From: Actinomycetes bacterium | GTDB lineage: Bacteria; Actinomycetota; Actinomycetes; Streptosporangiales; Streptosporangiaceae | NCBI GenBank assembly: GCA_021793235.1 | Contig: JAJYTD010000009.1 | Coordinates: 57,713 to 121,712, forward strand | Length of the DNA stretch: 64,000 nt | Reading direction: 5' to 3' | Part shown: positions 10,424-18,865 of the stretch, in pieces | Numbering within the stretch: the stretch's first letter is position 1 | How the letters are laid out: each line of letters opens with the position of its first letter | Notes under the pieces: generated by a model | What the model was told of the DNA's origin: nothing | The model's database searches: none | The model's input: the letters and a program-made list of their open reading frames with translations, nothing else | Made by a program: the position numbers and the translations under genes

Positions 10424-11177
10424 GGCTCATGCCTCCATCTGGGGTGGGCCGCAATCGCGTTCGTGGCCTCTGGGCTGCGCGGATGGGATCGGGACACCGG
10501 GGGCTCCGGCTTTTCGTAAAGCCGCATTCCGGCCTGTGCCGACGGCGGAACCAGCGCGGCTCAGGGGCTTTGGGGAACGCTCCCCGCACCCCGGCGCGGT
10601 CTGGACGGTCTTTTGCGGTCCGGTGCTATCGGCCGCGGGTGGTGGTCGGTGCACAGGGCCATCCGCATGTCGTGTTCGCGCGCCGACCCCGCTGGACGGG
10701 CCGCCTCGGTGAGGCGCGGCCGTTCGGCGGCGGTCCGGCTCGCTCGTTCGCCTCCGCCGTTTCTCTCTGGGCGGCGACGTCTTGTGTTGTCATGGCACGG
10801 TGTCGTCTCCGTGCGCGGAGAAAGCCGCCGCGGTCGGCTTCCACGGTCGTTCGCGCGGGAACTTCCGTGTACTCGCCCTGTCGACACGCCGTGCTCCCAG
10901 CGGGTCCACCCGGCTCGACCGTGATGACCTGGTTCGGCCTCCGTGGTTTGGCGCCTGGGGCCGTGACGGGGATCCGCGCGATGATCGGCTGTTCCCGATC
11001 ACTGGACAGAGTCTAGCCTGCCGGTCCTCGCCGGATGCGGCATGCTCACAGGTCGCCGCCTCTCATCACCGTATCGGCGACGATCGGCTCTCTTTCCCTA
11101 CTGGAGGACAACGCATGATCTCGGGGAAATAGTCCGGAACAGAACCGGCCGACCGGGGAGCGCTAATCTGTAGCAGT
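10424..11177. other. Long intergenic region upstream of the helicase and ferritin-like genes
   Basis: About 750 bp between divergent genes. Open frames here are arginine-rich and low in plausibility, and I call none. It must hold the helicase promoter and possibly a long 5' leader. At 11103-11132 a strong GGAGG is followed by a five-codon frame (MISGK, stop). Confidence 0.45.
10432..10436 (-). promoter_or_regulatory. Ribosome-binding site that decides the helicase start
   Basis: GGAGG on the minus strand, 8 nt before the CTG at 10423 and out of register with any ATG or GTG that continues in the helicase frame. Confidence 0.6.
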
Positions 11178-11930
11178 ATGACGAATGGCTCTTCCTCCGA
11201 TTCCGATACCCCTGCGGTCGCCGGTTGCCGTGCCGGTGTGGTCGACCTGCTGGGTCTGCTGGCCTATGCGGAGCTGGTCGGTTTCTTCCGGCTGTCCGAC
11301 GACGCCGAGCGTGCGCCGACTCTCGCGGGCAAGGGAGAGCTCGCGGGACTGGCCGCCACCGAGTACGCGCACTACAAGCGGTTGCGCGACCACTTGGCGG
11401 GCCTCGGGATCGACCCCGAGGCCGCGATGGAGCCGTTTGTCGCCCCCCTCGATGCCTGGCATGCCCGCACCGAACCGCAGAGCTGGTTGGAGAGCCTGGT
11501 CAAAGCCTACGTCGGGGACGGGATCGCCGGGGACTTCTACCGCCAGGTCGCCCAGCTCGCCGACGACGAAACCGGTGAACTGGTGGCCGGAGTGGTATCG
11601 GAGTCCGGCCGGGCCGAATTTGTCGCGGCCCAGGTCAGAGCCGCCGTTGAGCAGGATCCCACGATCGCCGGTCGGCTTTCCCTGTGGGCGCGCCGCCTCG
11701 TGGGAGAGGCGTTGAGCCAGGCGCAGGTCGTAGCCGCGAGCCGGGTGGAACTGGCGGCTCTGCTGGCCGTCACCACCGATGCGGACGGCGGAGCCGAGGA
11801 CGGCAAGAGCATCGGCGGAAACGGTGGTACCGGAGCGGGACCGGCCGACCTGGCCACAGTGAGCAGGATCTTCGCGAAGCTTACCGACGCGCACGCCGCC
11901 CGGCTCGAAGCGATGGGGCTGAGCGGCTGA
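11178..11930 (+). CDS. Ferritin-like-fold protein (MiaE-like)
   Basis: 250 residues. An all-helical protein with the AELVGFFRLSDDAERAP start and repeated Glu and ExxH-type motifs (ATEYAHYKRLRDHL) of the ferritin-like group annotated as MiaE_2 (tRNA-(ms2io6A)-hydroxylase-like). A diiron hydroxylase role is possible but unproven; actinobacterial members are usually of unknown function. A TAATCT hexamer lies 8 nt before the ATG (11164-11169), so the mRNA may have almost no leader. Mycobacteria keep an equivalent beside rhlE, as here. Confidence 0.8.
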   Translation: MTNGSSSDSDTPAVAGCRAGVVDLLGLLAYAELVGFFRLSDDAERAPTLAGKGELAGLAATEYAHYKRLRDHLAGLGIDPEAAMEPFVAPLDAWHARTEPQSWLESLVKAYVGDGIAGDFYRQVAQLADDETGELVAGVVSESGRAEFVAAQVRAAVEQDPTIAGRLSLWARRLVGEALSQAQVVAASRVELAALLAVTTDADGGAEDGKSIGGNGGTGAGPADLATVSRIFAKLTDAHAARLEAMGLSG

Positions 11931-11965
11931 CGAACCCGGCGGAGCCGGGGCAGGGCCGATGGAAC

Positions 11966-11992
11966 CGGCGGAATCGGCGGAATCGGCGGAGC
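11966..11992. repeat. 9-bp microsatellite, about three copies
   Basis: cggcggaat repeated twice plus a third copy ending gc, just past the ferritin-like gene. Non-coding; likely slippage product. Confidence 0.6.
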
Positions 11993-12164
11993 CGATCGGG
12001 CGCGGCCCGTGCACTGTTCCGGAGTGTCCGAACGGTCGGGACTGTTACTAAGCAGCGGAATGGTACGCCGATGTCGCTTTAATCCCGAGAGTCATGTTTT
12101 CGTCTTTCGTTCGTATATAGTCGGTCGCGTTCTGTCTGAGATTCCCGTTCTGAGGTAACGATCC

Positions 12165-12476
12165 ATGATCCGTGGGTTCTTCGCCGATGGGCCACTGGCC
12201 CGGTTGTCCCTTGAGTTCGGGCTTTTCGGGCCATTGAACACGGCGACCGCCCCATGGCTGATCGCCGAACTCGATCAGCACGCCGCTGCTGTGCGCGACT
12301 CGATCGCGGCGGAGGGCGCTCAGATTACTCGCCGTAGTCTCACCAGCTACCTGCGCGGATTCATGGACGGCTGCCGTGAGCGGGGCTGGCATTCGAGTTC
12401 TGCCGACTACGACTGGGAGACTCTTCGCGTGCTGGCGGTCTGCCGGCTGGCGAAGGAATACGGTTTCGTCCGCTAA
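12165..12476 (+). CDS. Small conserved actinobacterial protein (DUF6401-like)
   Basis: 103 residues. Contains an ELDQHAAAVRDSI segment (about 35-47) and a C-terminal WETLRVLAVCRLAKEYGFVR helix that recall the DUF6401 family, a name tied to natural-product loci but of unknown function. GAGG lies 8 nt before the ATG. The upstream 60 bp are AT-rich for this genome (tcgtatatagtcgg), suggesting its own promoter. Its flanks do not suggest a partner. Confidence 0.65.
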   Translation: MIRGFFADGPLARLSLEFGLFGPLNTATAPWLIAELDQHAAAVRDSIAAEGAQITRRSLTSYLRGFMDGCRERGWHSSSADYDWETLRVLAVCRLAKEYGFVR

Positions 12477-12723
12477 GTTGGTCACGCCATAGGCACGACT
12501 CGCGGATCGGCGGAGCACGTCGGTCCGGGAAGTACTTCGAGGGAACCCTCACTGAGCGTAGGCTGGTCCATACCTGGGGTGCGGCTGCGCTGCTCGCGGC
12601 CACTGTTGGAGCACGGTAGCGGCCCCGAGACACGGCGCTGACAGAACCTGGTCCGGCGAATCCAACGAAAACCGCCCCAGGACTGGAAATGCGGTCTGAG
12701 AAGCCGCGAGAAAGGAAGAGTGC

Positions 12724-12972
12724 ATGGGGAGCGGCCGGCATGGGGCGGCGCGTCCGCCGATCGGCGTCCTGATCCAACAGGACCGCGTCGATTTCTCTCT
12801 CTTCGCCTCGATCATCATGGTCGCCGTTGCGGTCATGGCGCTGATCGGCATCGGATGGGTGGGGGCCGCCTTCTGGGTCGCCCTTCTGCCGGTCTTCGCC
12901 GGCATCGCGCTCATCGTCCGCCGCATCAATCGACTGTCGCGCGAAGAACTCCGCGGCGAAGAACTCCTCTGA
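12724..12972 (+). CDS. Small two-helix membrane protein
   Basis: 82 residues. Basic start, then two adjoining hydrophobic segments (about 25-45 and 47-64) and a charged tail RRINRLSREELRGEELL. AGGAAG precedes the ATG by 5 nt. No family recognised. Followed at once by two stem-loops. Confidence 0.6.
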   Translation: MGSGRHGAARPPIGVLIQQDRVDFSLFASIIMVAVAVMALIGIGWVGAAFWVALLPVFAGIALIVRRINRLSREELRGEELL

Positions 12973-12976
12973 CCCG

Positions 12977-13040
12977 GCCGGTGCCGACGGCACCGGCAAG
13001 GTCAGACGGGTAAGGGCGGGGCCGCCGACCCCGCCCTTAC
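12977..13040. terminator. Tandem hairpins between convergent genes
   Basis: First: perfect 9-bp stem with 3-nt loop (12977-12997). Second: perfect 12-bp stem with 7-nt loop (13010-13040). They separate the small membrane protein gene from the convergent MscS-like gene and probably serve both. Confidence 0.7.
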
Positions 13041-13068
13041 CCGGACGCTGCGGCGGCGTGCCCCGCCG

Positions 13069-13887
13069 TTATCCGGGGCGGCCCCGGTGCTCGGCGCCCC
13101 CGGCCGCCGTTCCCGGACGGCTCGATTGGGCGCTGTGCGCTCCTCCCCGCCCGGCGGTCGCCTGCTGCGGAGCGGAAGGCCGCATCGCGTCGGAGCGCCC
13201 GGCCTGGTAGCCGTTGTCCTCTCGGATCTTGGCGGTCTCCTGCTCAGCGACGTTGAGCCAGTTCGCCCAGCGCTGCTGCATCGGACGGATCATGCCGCCG
13301 CCGACACCGACCACGAGGATGCCGCCAATGGTGGCGAGCACGGTGATGAGGATCGGCTGTGTCACCGCGGTGGCGACCCCCATCTGGTTCAGAGCGGCGA
13401 TCACACCGAGCGCCATGATGAAGACGCCGACCAGGTTGGCCAGAAACCTCCCGTAGCTGAGCCCTCCGAGCGCCCCGGAGACGATGTCCCGGGCGGCCTT
13501 GGCGATGATCCCGGTCACCACCACGATCACCAGCGCGACGATCGCCTGCGGAATCCAGGCGATGATCGAGTTGATCAACTGGGTGATCGGGTTCTGCGGG
13601 CCGAAGACGCTGAACGCCAACTGCAGCACGATCAGCAGACCGATGTAGTAGACGACCTTTCCGCTGAGTTGGCTCGCGCTGTACTTGCTGCGCTGGAAGT
13701 ACTCTCCGATACCACTGCGGTTCAGCCCTCTGTCGAGACCGACACGCGCGAGCGCCTTCCCGACCAGTCGGCCGACGAACTTGGCGATGATCCAGCCGAG
13801 GATCAGGATGATCAGGAAAGCCGCGAGCTTGGGTACAAAGGACGCGACGGCGGCCCAGGCCCCCGCCAATCCCTGTCCGATATCCAT
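13069..13887 (-). CDS. MscS/CmpX-like membrane protein with conserved TM-helix repeats
   Basis: 272 residues from the ATG at 13887, picked because AGGAG stands 5 nt upstream; the frame continues 52 codons further with no domain. Starts MDIGQGLAGAW, then LAAFLIILILGWIIAKFVGRLVGKAL, the PF05552 conserved TM helix seen in small mechanosensitive-channel relatives; four or five hydrophobic helices follow, with VGVGGG near the end of the last one. A hydrophilic Ala/Gly/Ser-rich C-tail of about 65 residues follows. It lacks the full MscS beta domain, so channel activity is inference. Confidence 0.78.
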   Translation of the reverse strand: MDIGQGLAGAWAAVASFVPKLAAFLIILILGWIIAKFVGRLVGKALARVGLDRGLNRSGIGEYFQRSKYSASQLSGKVVYYIGLLIVLQLAFSVFGPQNPITQLINSIIAWIPQAIVALVIVVVTGIIAKAARDIVSGALGGLSYGRFLANLVGVFIMALGVIAALNQMGVATAVTQPILITVLATIGGILVVGVGGGMIRPMQQRWANWLNVAEQETAKIREDNGYQAGRSDAMRPSAPQQATAGRGGAHSAQSSRPGTAAGGAEHRGRPG

Positions 13888-14158
13888 CAGCACTCCTAAG
13901 CGACGATTCCCCGGCCGTGCGGCCAAGGGTGGTTCGCTTCCCGGCGCGCTCCCGTGCTGAGCGGGAAGCTCCGGTCTTCTCGTATCAGGCCGACGCCTCG
14001 GCCCGGCCCCCGCGGCCACGCAGAAAGAAGCCGCGCCGTTCACCCCGAAGGCTCCCGCTGGGACGAAGGATCCGGCCAGGTCACATGCGTTCTGTTCGTC
14101 GATTACCCGGTATGGGCCGAACCGAATCTACGAAGTGTGATGGAAAGTTGCTCAAAGT

Positions 14159-14206
14159 AAAAAAATGGGGTGCGCAATACCCTCCGATTGCGGTACCGCA
14201 CACCCC
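14159..14206 (-). terminator. Intrinsic terminator of the TetR gene with U-tract
   Basis: On the minus strand a two-part stem (ggggtg/cacccc and cgcaat/attgcg, one-sided 8-nt bulge) is followed, after one base, by seven consecutive T (+ strand A at 14159-14165). U-tracts of this length are rare in such GC-rich DNA. Confidence 0.65.
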
Positions 14207-14218
14207 GAAACGTCGGGC

Positions 14219-14842
14219 CTATTCGCGGGTCAGATCCCACCCGCTGATGCCGCGCCAGGCCAGGCGGGCGATGAGGAGTTCGGCCGCGTCCTGCGGAATC
14301 GAGTCGTAGTTGCTGAGCCAGTAGCGCGCACTCGTCTCGGCCATGCCGACCAGTCCGATGCTCAGCAGGTGCGCTTCGTCGTCGGAGATGCTGGTGTCCT
14401 GCCGGATGACATCGCCGATGAGTTCGGCGCAGCGCTGCAGGGTCTGCTCGGTCTTCTCCCGGACAGCGGGAAGGTTGCGCAGGTCCGATTCGAAGACGAG
14501 CCGGAACGCCTCGCCCTCGCCCGCGACAAAGTCGAAGTAGGCCTGGAAACTGGCGGTGACGCGCTGGCGGTTGTCGTTCGTGCTCTCCAGCGCCTCGCGC
14601 TGCTTCTCGACCAGCGCCTCGGAGTGCTGCTCCAGCAGAGCAAGATACAGCTCCAGCTTGCCGGGGAAGTGCTGATACAGCACAGGCTTGCTGACACCTG
14701 CCCGCTCGGCGATCTCGTCCATCGCCGCCGCGTGGTATCCCTGGGCGACGAATACCTCCTGGGCCGCGGCCAGCAACTGGCGCCGACGTGCGAGCCTGGG
14801 CATCCGCGTGCCCCGCGGGCGGGCGTCTGAAGGAGCTGTCAC
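14219..14842 (-). CDS. TetR/AcrR-family transcriptional regulator
   Basis: 207 residues from the GTG at 14842, which has GGAGG 8 nt upstream; ATGs at 14848 and 14866 are alternatives but are too close to, or before, that site. N-terminal helix-turn-helix AMDEIAERAGVSKPVLYQHF; C-terminal ligand domain with RLVFESDLRNLP and SARYWL. Orthologues occur beside the helicase and moeZ block in other actinobacteria. No adjacent divergent operon reveals a target; self-regulation is the default guess. Confidence 0.88.
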   Translation of the reverse strand: MTAPSDARPRGTRMPRLARRRQLLAAAQEVFVAQGYHAAAMDEIAERAGVSKPVLYQHFPGKLELYLALLEQHSEALVEKQREALESTNDNRQRVTASFQAYFDFVAGEGEAFRLVFESDLRNLPAVREKTEQTLQRCAELIGDVIRQDTSISDDEAHLLSIGLVGMAETSARYWLSNYDSIPQDAAELLIARLAWRGISGWDLTRE

Positions 14843-15051
14843 ACCCATACCCTCCGAATTCGTCATGGTGCGGACCGCGCCACGCTCGGTGATGTGCAAG
14901 CGCTGGTGGATCCGGGAAGAGCCGCGGTGACCCGGCGCGTTTCCCACCATCTTACTTGCACGTAGGTTGGGAGCCGCCAGCGCGGAGCGGTATCAGTTCA
15001 GCAGAGACCGCCGATCGGGCGGGACGCCGCTGTGGGCGGCCGCCGGAACCC

Positions 15052-15411
15052 TCAGCGGTACTCCTCCTCGTCGAGTTCGACTTCTTGGAGTTGCTCCACC
15101 GCGTCGGCCTCGGAGACCTCGTCATCGACATCCAGCCGCATACGCCGCATCCAATCGCCGCCGGTCCCGGTCACCTCGGAGTGCTGCTCGGCGTAGTCGG
15201 CCTCCGTGGACTCCAGCGAACGCTCCGTGCCACCGGCATCCAGCGGCTCATGCTTTGTCCGGTCGCCGTCGGCCTCGGCAGCTGTGGAGTGCTGCTCGGC
15301 GTAGTCGGCCTCCGTGGACTCCAGCGAACGCTCCGTACCACCGTCGATCTGCGGTCCGCGGTTGTGCGGTCTGTCACCCTGCGGATAAGACGTCACGGAT
15401 TCCCCCCGCAT
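15052..15411 (-). CDS. Acidic repeat protein with EAD-x2-EQ motifs
   Basis: 119 residues from the ATG at 15411 (a GTG at 15396, with a GGGGGA-type site, is the alternative). Two copies of a 36-residue unit beginning GGTERSLESTEADYAEQHS are followed by a diverged third motif (VSEADAVEQLQ) and the acidic end VELDEEEYR. Ends of this type (EADxxEQ...DEEEYR) are familiar from short uncharacterised actinobacterial proteins. Likely disordered and cytosolic. The repeats are near identical at DNA level (15178-15235 and 15286-15343), pointing to a recent in-frame duplication. Confidence 0.72.
   Translation of the reverse strand: MRGESVTSYPQGDRPHNRGPQIDGGTERSLESTEADYAEQHSTAAEADGDRTKHEPLDAGGTERSLESTEADYAEQHSEVTGTGGDWMRRMRLDVDDEVSEADAVEQLQEVELDEEEYR
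15178..15343. repeat. In-frame 108-bp tandem duplication inside the acidic protein gene
   Basis: About 58 bp (15178-15235) recur at 15286-15343 with a single difference; the period of 108 bp equals 36 codons. Confidence 0.85.
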
Positions 15412-15569
15412 TCTCGTCGCCGAACGTGTCCTCACGGTACTCCGCCGTTTCCAATATCGAGGCCAAGAGCGGGTGTGCGCCGCATCCCTGGTCGGTGGCC
15501 TGCCAGGGGCGCAGCCGGGTATGTCGGGTATGGGAGAAAGTGCGGTGAGATGAGCAGTGGGGAGGGGAC

Positions 15570-16511
15570 ATGTCGGAACCGATCCCGTGGTGGCCCGGAG
15601 AGTTCTGTGAAATCGGAGACCGGAGGATCTTCGTTCGTGCCGATGGCACCGGCCCCGCATCCCGGGGGCCTCGCCGCCGCACCGTTTACGTGCACGGCCT
15701 GGGCGGGGCGTCCATCAACTGGACCGACCTGATGGGGGAACTGTCGCCGGACGTCGCAGGTGAGGCGCTCGACCTCCCCGGGTTCGGGCACTCGCCACCG
15801 CCGCCGGACCTCGACTACAGCGTTGACGCGCATGCCGCCGCGGTCGCCGGCCTCATCAGATCAGGGGAGCATCCGGTCCACCTTGTCGGCAACTCCCTGG
15901 GCGCGGCCGTGGCGGTCCGCACCGCCGCGGACTTTCCCGAGCTGGTGCACTCGTTGTCGCTGATCTCTCCGGCGCTTCCCGATCTGCGGCCCCGGCTGGT
16001 CCCCTACCAGATGACGGGTGCACTGGTCCCGGTGATCGGCCCGGCGGTCTATACCCGAATCCAGAACCAGCCGCCCGAGGCGCGGGTGCGAAGAACCCTG
16101 GACGCCACCTACCACGACCCCTCCGCGGTGCCCGCCCACCGGATCATGGAGGCGACGGAGGCGGAACGGGAACGCGACCGCTGCGATTACGCGCACACAG
16201 CGGTGCTGGAATCGCTGCGCGGCCTGGTCGCCGAATACCTGCGGCGCGGACCGCGTTCACTGTGGCGCCAGGCGGCCGGATTGCGCTGCCCCAGTCTGCT
16301 CATCTACGCGGGCGCCGACAAGTTCGTGAACCCCAGAACGGCCCGGCGCGCCGCCCGCACCTTTCCGCGCAACCGGCTGGTGCTGCTTCCCGAAACCGGC
16401 CACGTGCCCATGATGGAGCGGCCCGAACGGGTGGCCCGCGAAGTACGGCGGTTCCTGCACGAGGCGGAGGCGGCGGGCAGGCGGACACCCGGGATCGAGG
16501 CGGAACTGTAA
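15570..16511 (+). CDS. Alpha/beta hydrolase
   Basis: 313 residues; GGGAGGGG precedes the ATG. Oxyanion-hole YVHGLGG, nucleophile elbow GNSLGA, acid in YAGADKFV and His in ETGHVPMMERPE complete a catalytic triad. Resembles the hydrolase (lipV-type) carried near moeZ and the ATL gene in mycobacteria. Substrate unknown; no signal peptide, so intracellular. Confidence 0.9.
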   Translation: MSEPIPWWPGEFCEIGDRRIFVRADGTGPASRGPRRRTVYVHGLGGASINWTDLMGELSPDVAGEALDLPGFGHSPPPPDLDYSVDAHAAAVAGLIRSGEHPVHLVGNSLGAAVAVRTAADFPELVHSLSLISPALPDLRPRLVPYQMTGALVPVIGPAVYTRIQNQPPEARVRRTLDATYHDPSAVPAHRIMEATEAERERDRCDYAHTAVLESLRGLVAEYLRRGPRSLWRQAAGLRCPSLLIYAGADKFVNPRTARRAARTFPRNRLVLLPETGHVPMMERPERVAREVRRFLHEAEAAGRRTPGIEAEL

Positions 16512-16549
16512 GCCCGCTGAGAATCACCGGCGAACAACTCCCCAGCACG

Positions 16550-16576
16550 GGAATGCCAAACCCCACCCCGTAGGTT
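16550..16576 (+). promoter_or_regulatory. Sigma-R (SigR/SigH) promoter upstream of moeZ
   Basis: GGAAT (16550-16554), 19-nt spacer, GTT (16574-16576) followed by ggg: an exact match to GGAAT-N18/19-GTT. Transcription would begin near 16583, giving a leader of about 90 nt. Confidence 0.7.
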
Positions 16577-16673
16577 GGGTATAAGTGCAAGCTCGTCACG
16601 TGCCCCCTACGCCCTCCGTCCACCGGCGACGCTCCGGGGACGTGACGCCATCGAGGAATGCTGAGGAGCTGCT

Positions 16674-17852
16674 GTGTCGCTGCCGCCGCTGGTCGAACCA
16701 GCCGATGAGCTGACCGTCGACGAGGTGCGCCGCTACTCTCGTCACCTGATCATCCCCGACGTGGGCATGGACGGACAGAAGCGCCTGAAGAACTCGAAGG
16801 TGCTGGTCGTTGGCGCTGGCGGACTCGGGTCGCCCGCGCTGCTGTACCTGGCCGCCGCTGGTGTGGGGACGCTCGGCATCATCGACTTCGATGTCGTGGA
16901 CGAGTCCAACCTGCAGCGCCAGATCATCCATGGCCAAAGTGACATCGACCGCCCGAAGGCCGTGTCCGCGCGCGACTCCATCCGTGAGGTCAACCCCAAT
17001 GTCGAGGTCGTGCTGCACGAGGAACGCCTCGATTCCGACAACGCCTTCCGTATCTTCGAGCCCTACGACCTCATCCTCGACGGTACGGACAACTTCGCTA
17101 CGCGCTACCTGGTCAACGACACCGCCGTGCTGATGGGCAAGCCCTATGTGTGGGGGTCGATCTACCGGTTCGACGGCCAGGCTTCGGTGTTCTGGGCCGA
17201 GCACGGCCCCTGCTACCGCTGCCTCTACCCGGAGCCGCCGCCTCCGGGAATGGTGCCCTCCTGCGCCGAGGGCGGCGTCTTGGGAGTGCTGTGCTCCTCC
17301 ATCGGATCGATCCAGGTCAACGAGGCGATCAAGCTGCTCGCCGGGTTCGGCGACCCGCTCGTCGGCCGACTGATGATCTATGACGCCCTTGAGATGAGCT
17401 ACCGCTCGGTCAAGGTCCGCAAGGACCCCGAGTGCCCGCTGTGCGGAAAGAACCCCACGATCACCGAACTGATCGACTACGAGGAGTTCTGCGGCACGGT
17501 TTCGGACGAGGCCCAGGAGGCCGCCGCCGGATCCACCATCACCGCGCGCGAACTCAAGCAGATGATGGACGACAACGAGGACTTCTACCTCGTCGACGTC
17601 CGGGAGAAGAACGAGTACGAGATCGTCAACATCCCGGGTGCCGTCCTCATCCCCAAGGGCGAGTTCCTCAACGGCGAGGCGTTCGCCAAGCTGCCGCAGG
17701 ACAAGAAGGTCGTCCTGCACTGCAAGTCCGGCGCACGGTCCGCCGAGGCGCTGGCCGCGCTCAAGGGCGCGGGCTTCAGCGACGCCGTCCACGTGGGAGG
17801 CGGTGTCCTGGCCTGGGCGAACCAGATCGACCCCAGCCTGCCGACCTACTGA
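16674..17852 (+). CDS. moeZ: MoeZ adenylyltransferase/sulfurtransferase (MoeB-ThiF domain plus rhodanese)
   Basis: 392 residues, GTG start. An E1-like ThiF/MoeB domain with GAGGLGS (48-54), D72-type loop and Zn cysteines C180, C183, C254, C257 is fused to a rhodanese domain whose active Cys is C350 in HCKSGARS. MoeZ adenylates and thiocarboxylates small sulfur carriers (MoaD, CysO, ThiS-like), feeding molybdopterin, cysteine and thiamine routes. Both halves look intact. moaE lies 20 kb away in this window. The sigma-R promoter links sulfur delivery to thiol stress. Confidence 0.95.
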   Translation: MSLPPLVEPADELTVDEVRRYSRHLIIPDVGMDGQKRLKNSKVLVVGAGGLGSPALLYLAAAGVGTLGIIDFDVVDESNLQRQIIHGQSDIDRPKAVSARDSIREVNPNVEVVLHEERLDSDNAFRIFEPYDLILDGTDNFATRYLVNDTAVLMGKPYVWGSIYRFDGQASVFWAEHGPCYRCLYPEPPPPGMVPSCAEGGVLGVLCSSIGSIQVNEAIKLLAGFGDPLVGRLMIYDALEMSYRSVKVRKDPECPLCGKNPTITELIDYEEFCGTVSDEAQEAAAGSTITARELKQMMDDNEDFYLVDVREKNEYEIVNIPGAVLIPKGEFLNGEAFAKLPQDKKVVLHCKSGARSAEALAALKGAGFSDAVHVGGGVLAWANQIDPSLPTY

Positions 17853-17868
17853 CCGGACCGACCGATCG

Positions 17869-17894
17869 GAGGGGGCCGCCGCGGCGGCCCCCTC
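17869..17894 (+). terminator. Hairpin after moeZ
   Basis: Perfect GC palindrome, 12-bp arms around a gc centre, 16 nt past the stop codon; no U-tract. Confidence 0.65.
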
Positions 17895-17988
17895 GTGCTG
17901 TGCACGGAGCCCCCGCACCGATCATGGGCAAACGCGGACGTACTGGGTATATCCCCTGGTGACCGCGATAGTCAGGGAGGTGCGGGCG

Positions 17989-18342
17989 ATGAAGTTGACG
18001 GGACGCTGGGAGGATTGGGCGGCCCTGGCCGCAGGCATCACGGTCGTCATCAGCTGGATCTGGCACGGCATGATCGGTCCGCCGACGGCGGTCATGTTCC
18101 TTGTCGGCGTAGGCACCGCGTTCTCGGCGGTCCTGTCGATCACCCGCCCCGGCCTCATCGCGACCGAGGCGGTCATGTTCGTGCTGGGTGTGCTGCTCTT
18201 CGTGCTGCCGTGGCTCCTGGAGTTCACCCATGAAGGCGCGGCGGCGTGGACCGCCTGGATCCTCGGCCCCGTGATCGCGGTCCTCGGCGTCATCGGTGTC
18301 CCGATGGCCATCGCCGCACACGGCCGCCCGGCCACGCGCTAA
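17989..18342 (+). CDS. SPW-repeat membrane protein
   Basis: 117 residues from the ATG at 17989, with GGAGG 8 nt upstream. Two related halves, each a hydrophobic pair (DWAALAAGITVVISWIWHG and LGVLLFVLPWLLE...AWTAWILG), match the SPW repeat family (PF03779) of small four-helix membrane proteins; the first copy has lost the exact SPW triplet. Function unknown. Confidence 0.75.
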   Translation: MKLTGRWEDWAALAAGITVVISWIWHGMIGPPTAVMFLVGVGTAFSAVLSITRPGLIATEAVMFVLGVLLFVLPWLLEFTHEGAAAWTAWILGPVIAVLGVIGVPMAIAAHGRPATR

Positions 18343-18391
18343 CAGCAGAACGGGACGCCCCGACCCGGATCCGACCATCTAGGGTCGGGGC

Positions 18392-18718
18392 ATGGCCCGA
18401 CCCGATTCCCATCCGAGCGACTACGCCGAGCGTGTCCTGGAGGTCGTTGAACGCGTTCCGCCCGGCCGGGTGATGTCCTACGGCGATATCGCCGAGTACC
18501 TGGGCGAAGGGGGGCCTCGGCAGGTCGGCGCGGTCATGTCCGCCTGGGGCGGGGGCGTGCCGTGGTGGCGGGTCATCCGCGCCGACGGCAGCCCGCCGCC
18601 CGGCCACGAAGTCCGCGCATTGGAGCACTACGCCGCAGAGGCCACGCCCCTGCGTCCGGGAACCTCCCGCGTCGACATGCGCGCGGCCCGCTGGGACGGT
18701 ACCGAGCTTCCCGGATAG
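18392..18718 (+). CDS. Alkyltransferase-like protein (ATL), MGMT DNA-binding domain without the acceptor Cys
   Basis: 108 residues. Carries the MGMT winged-helix region (VPPGRVMSYGDIAEYLG, PRQVGAVMSA), but the PCHR acceptor site is PWWR (about 56-59), so it cannot accept alkyl groups. ATL proteins bind O6-alkylguanine, bend the DNA and hand the lesion to nucleotide excision repair. Its place directly before adnAB and near uvrD2 fits. A TAGGGT hexamer 6 nt before the ATG (18380-18385) suggests a leaderless mRNA. Confidence 0.9.
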   Translation: MARPDSHPSDYAERVLEVVERVPPGRVMSYGDIAEYLGEGGPRQVGAVMSAWGGGVPWWRVIRADGSPPPGHEVRALEHYAAEATPLRPGTSRVDMRAARWDGTELPG

Positions 18719-18865
18719 CAGGCGCGGCGGCCGGTGCGGCGAAACGGGCCCATCGCCGCGGCCTGGGGGACGAGGTGCCCGTCCGGCCGGGGAGCGGCCG
18801 GCCGCGGGAGGCGAATGCGGGCCCGGGGTATCCGATTGTCCTGAGCCTCTGGTGAACTATGCGGG

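Noticed and set aside
10561..10887. 108-codon minus-strand frame upstream of the helicase
   Set aside because: Arg/Pro/Ser-rich, no domain and no start context.
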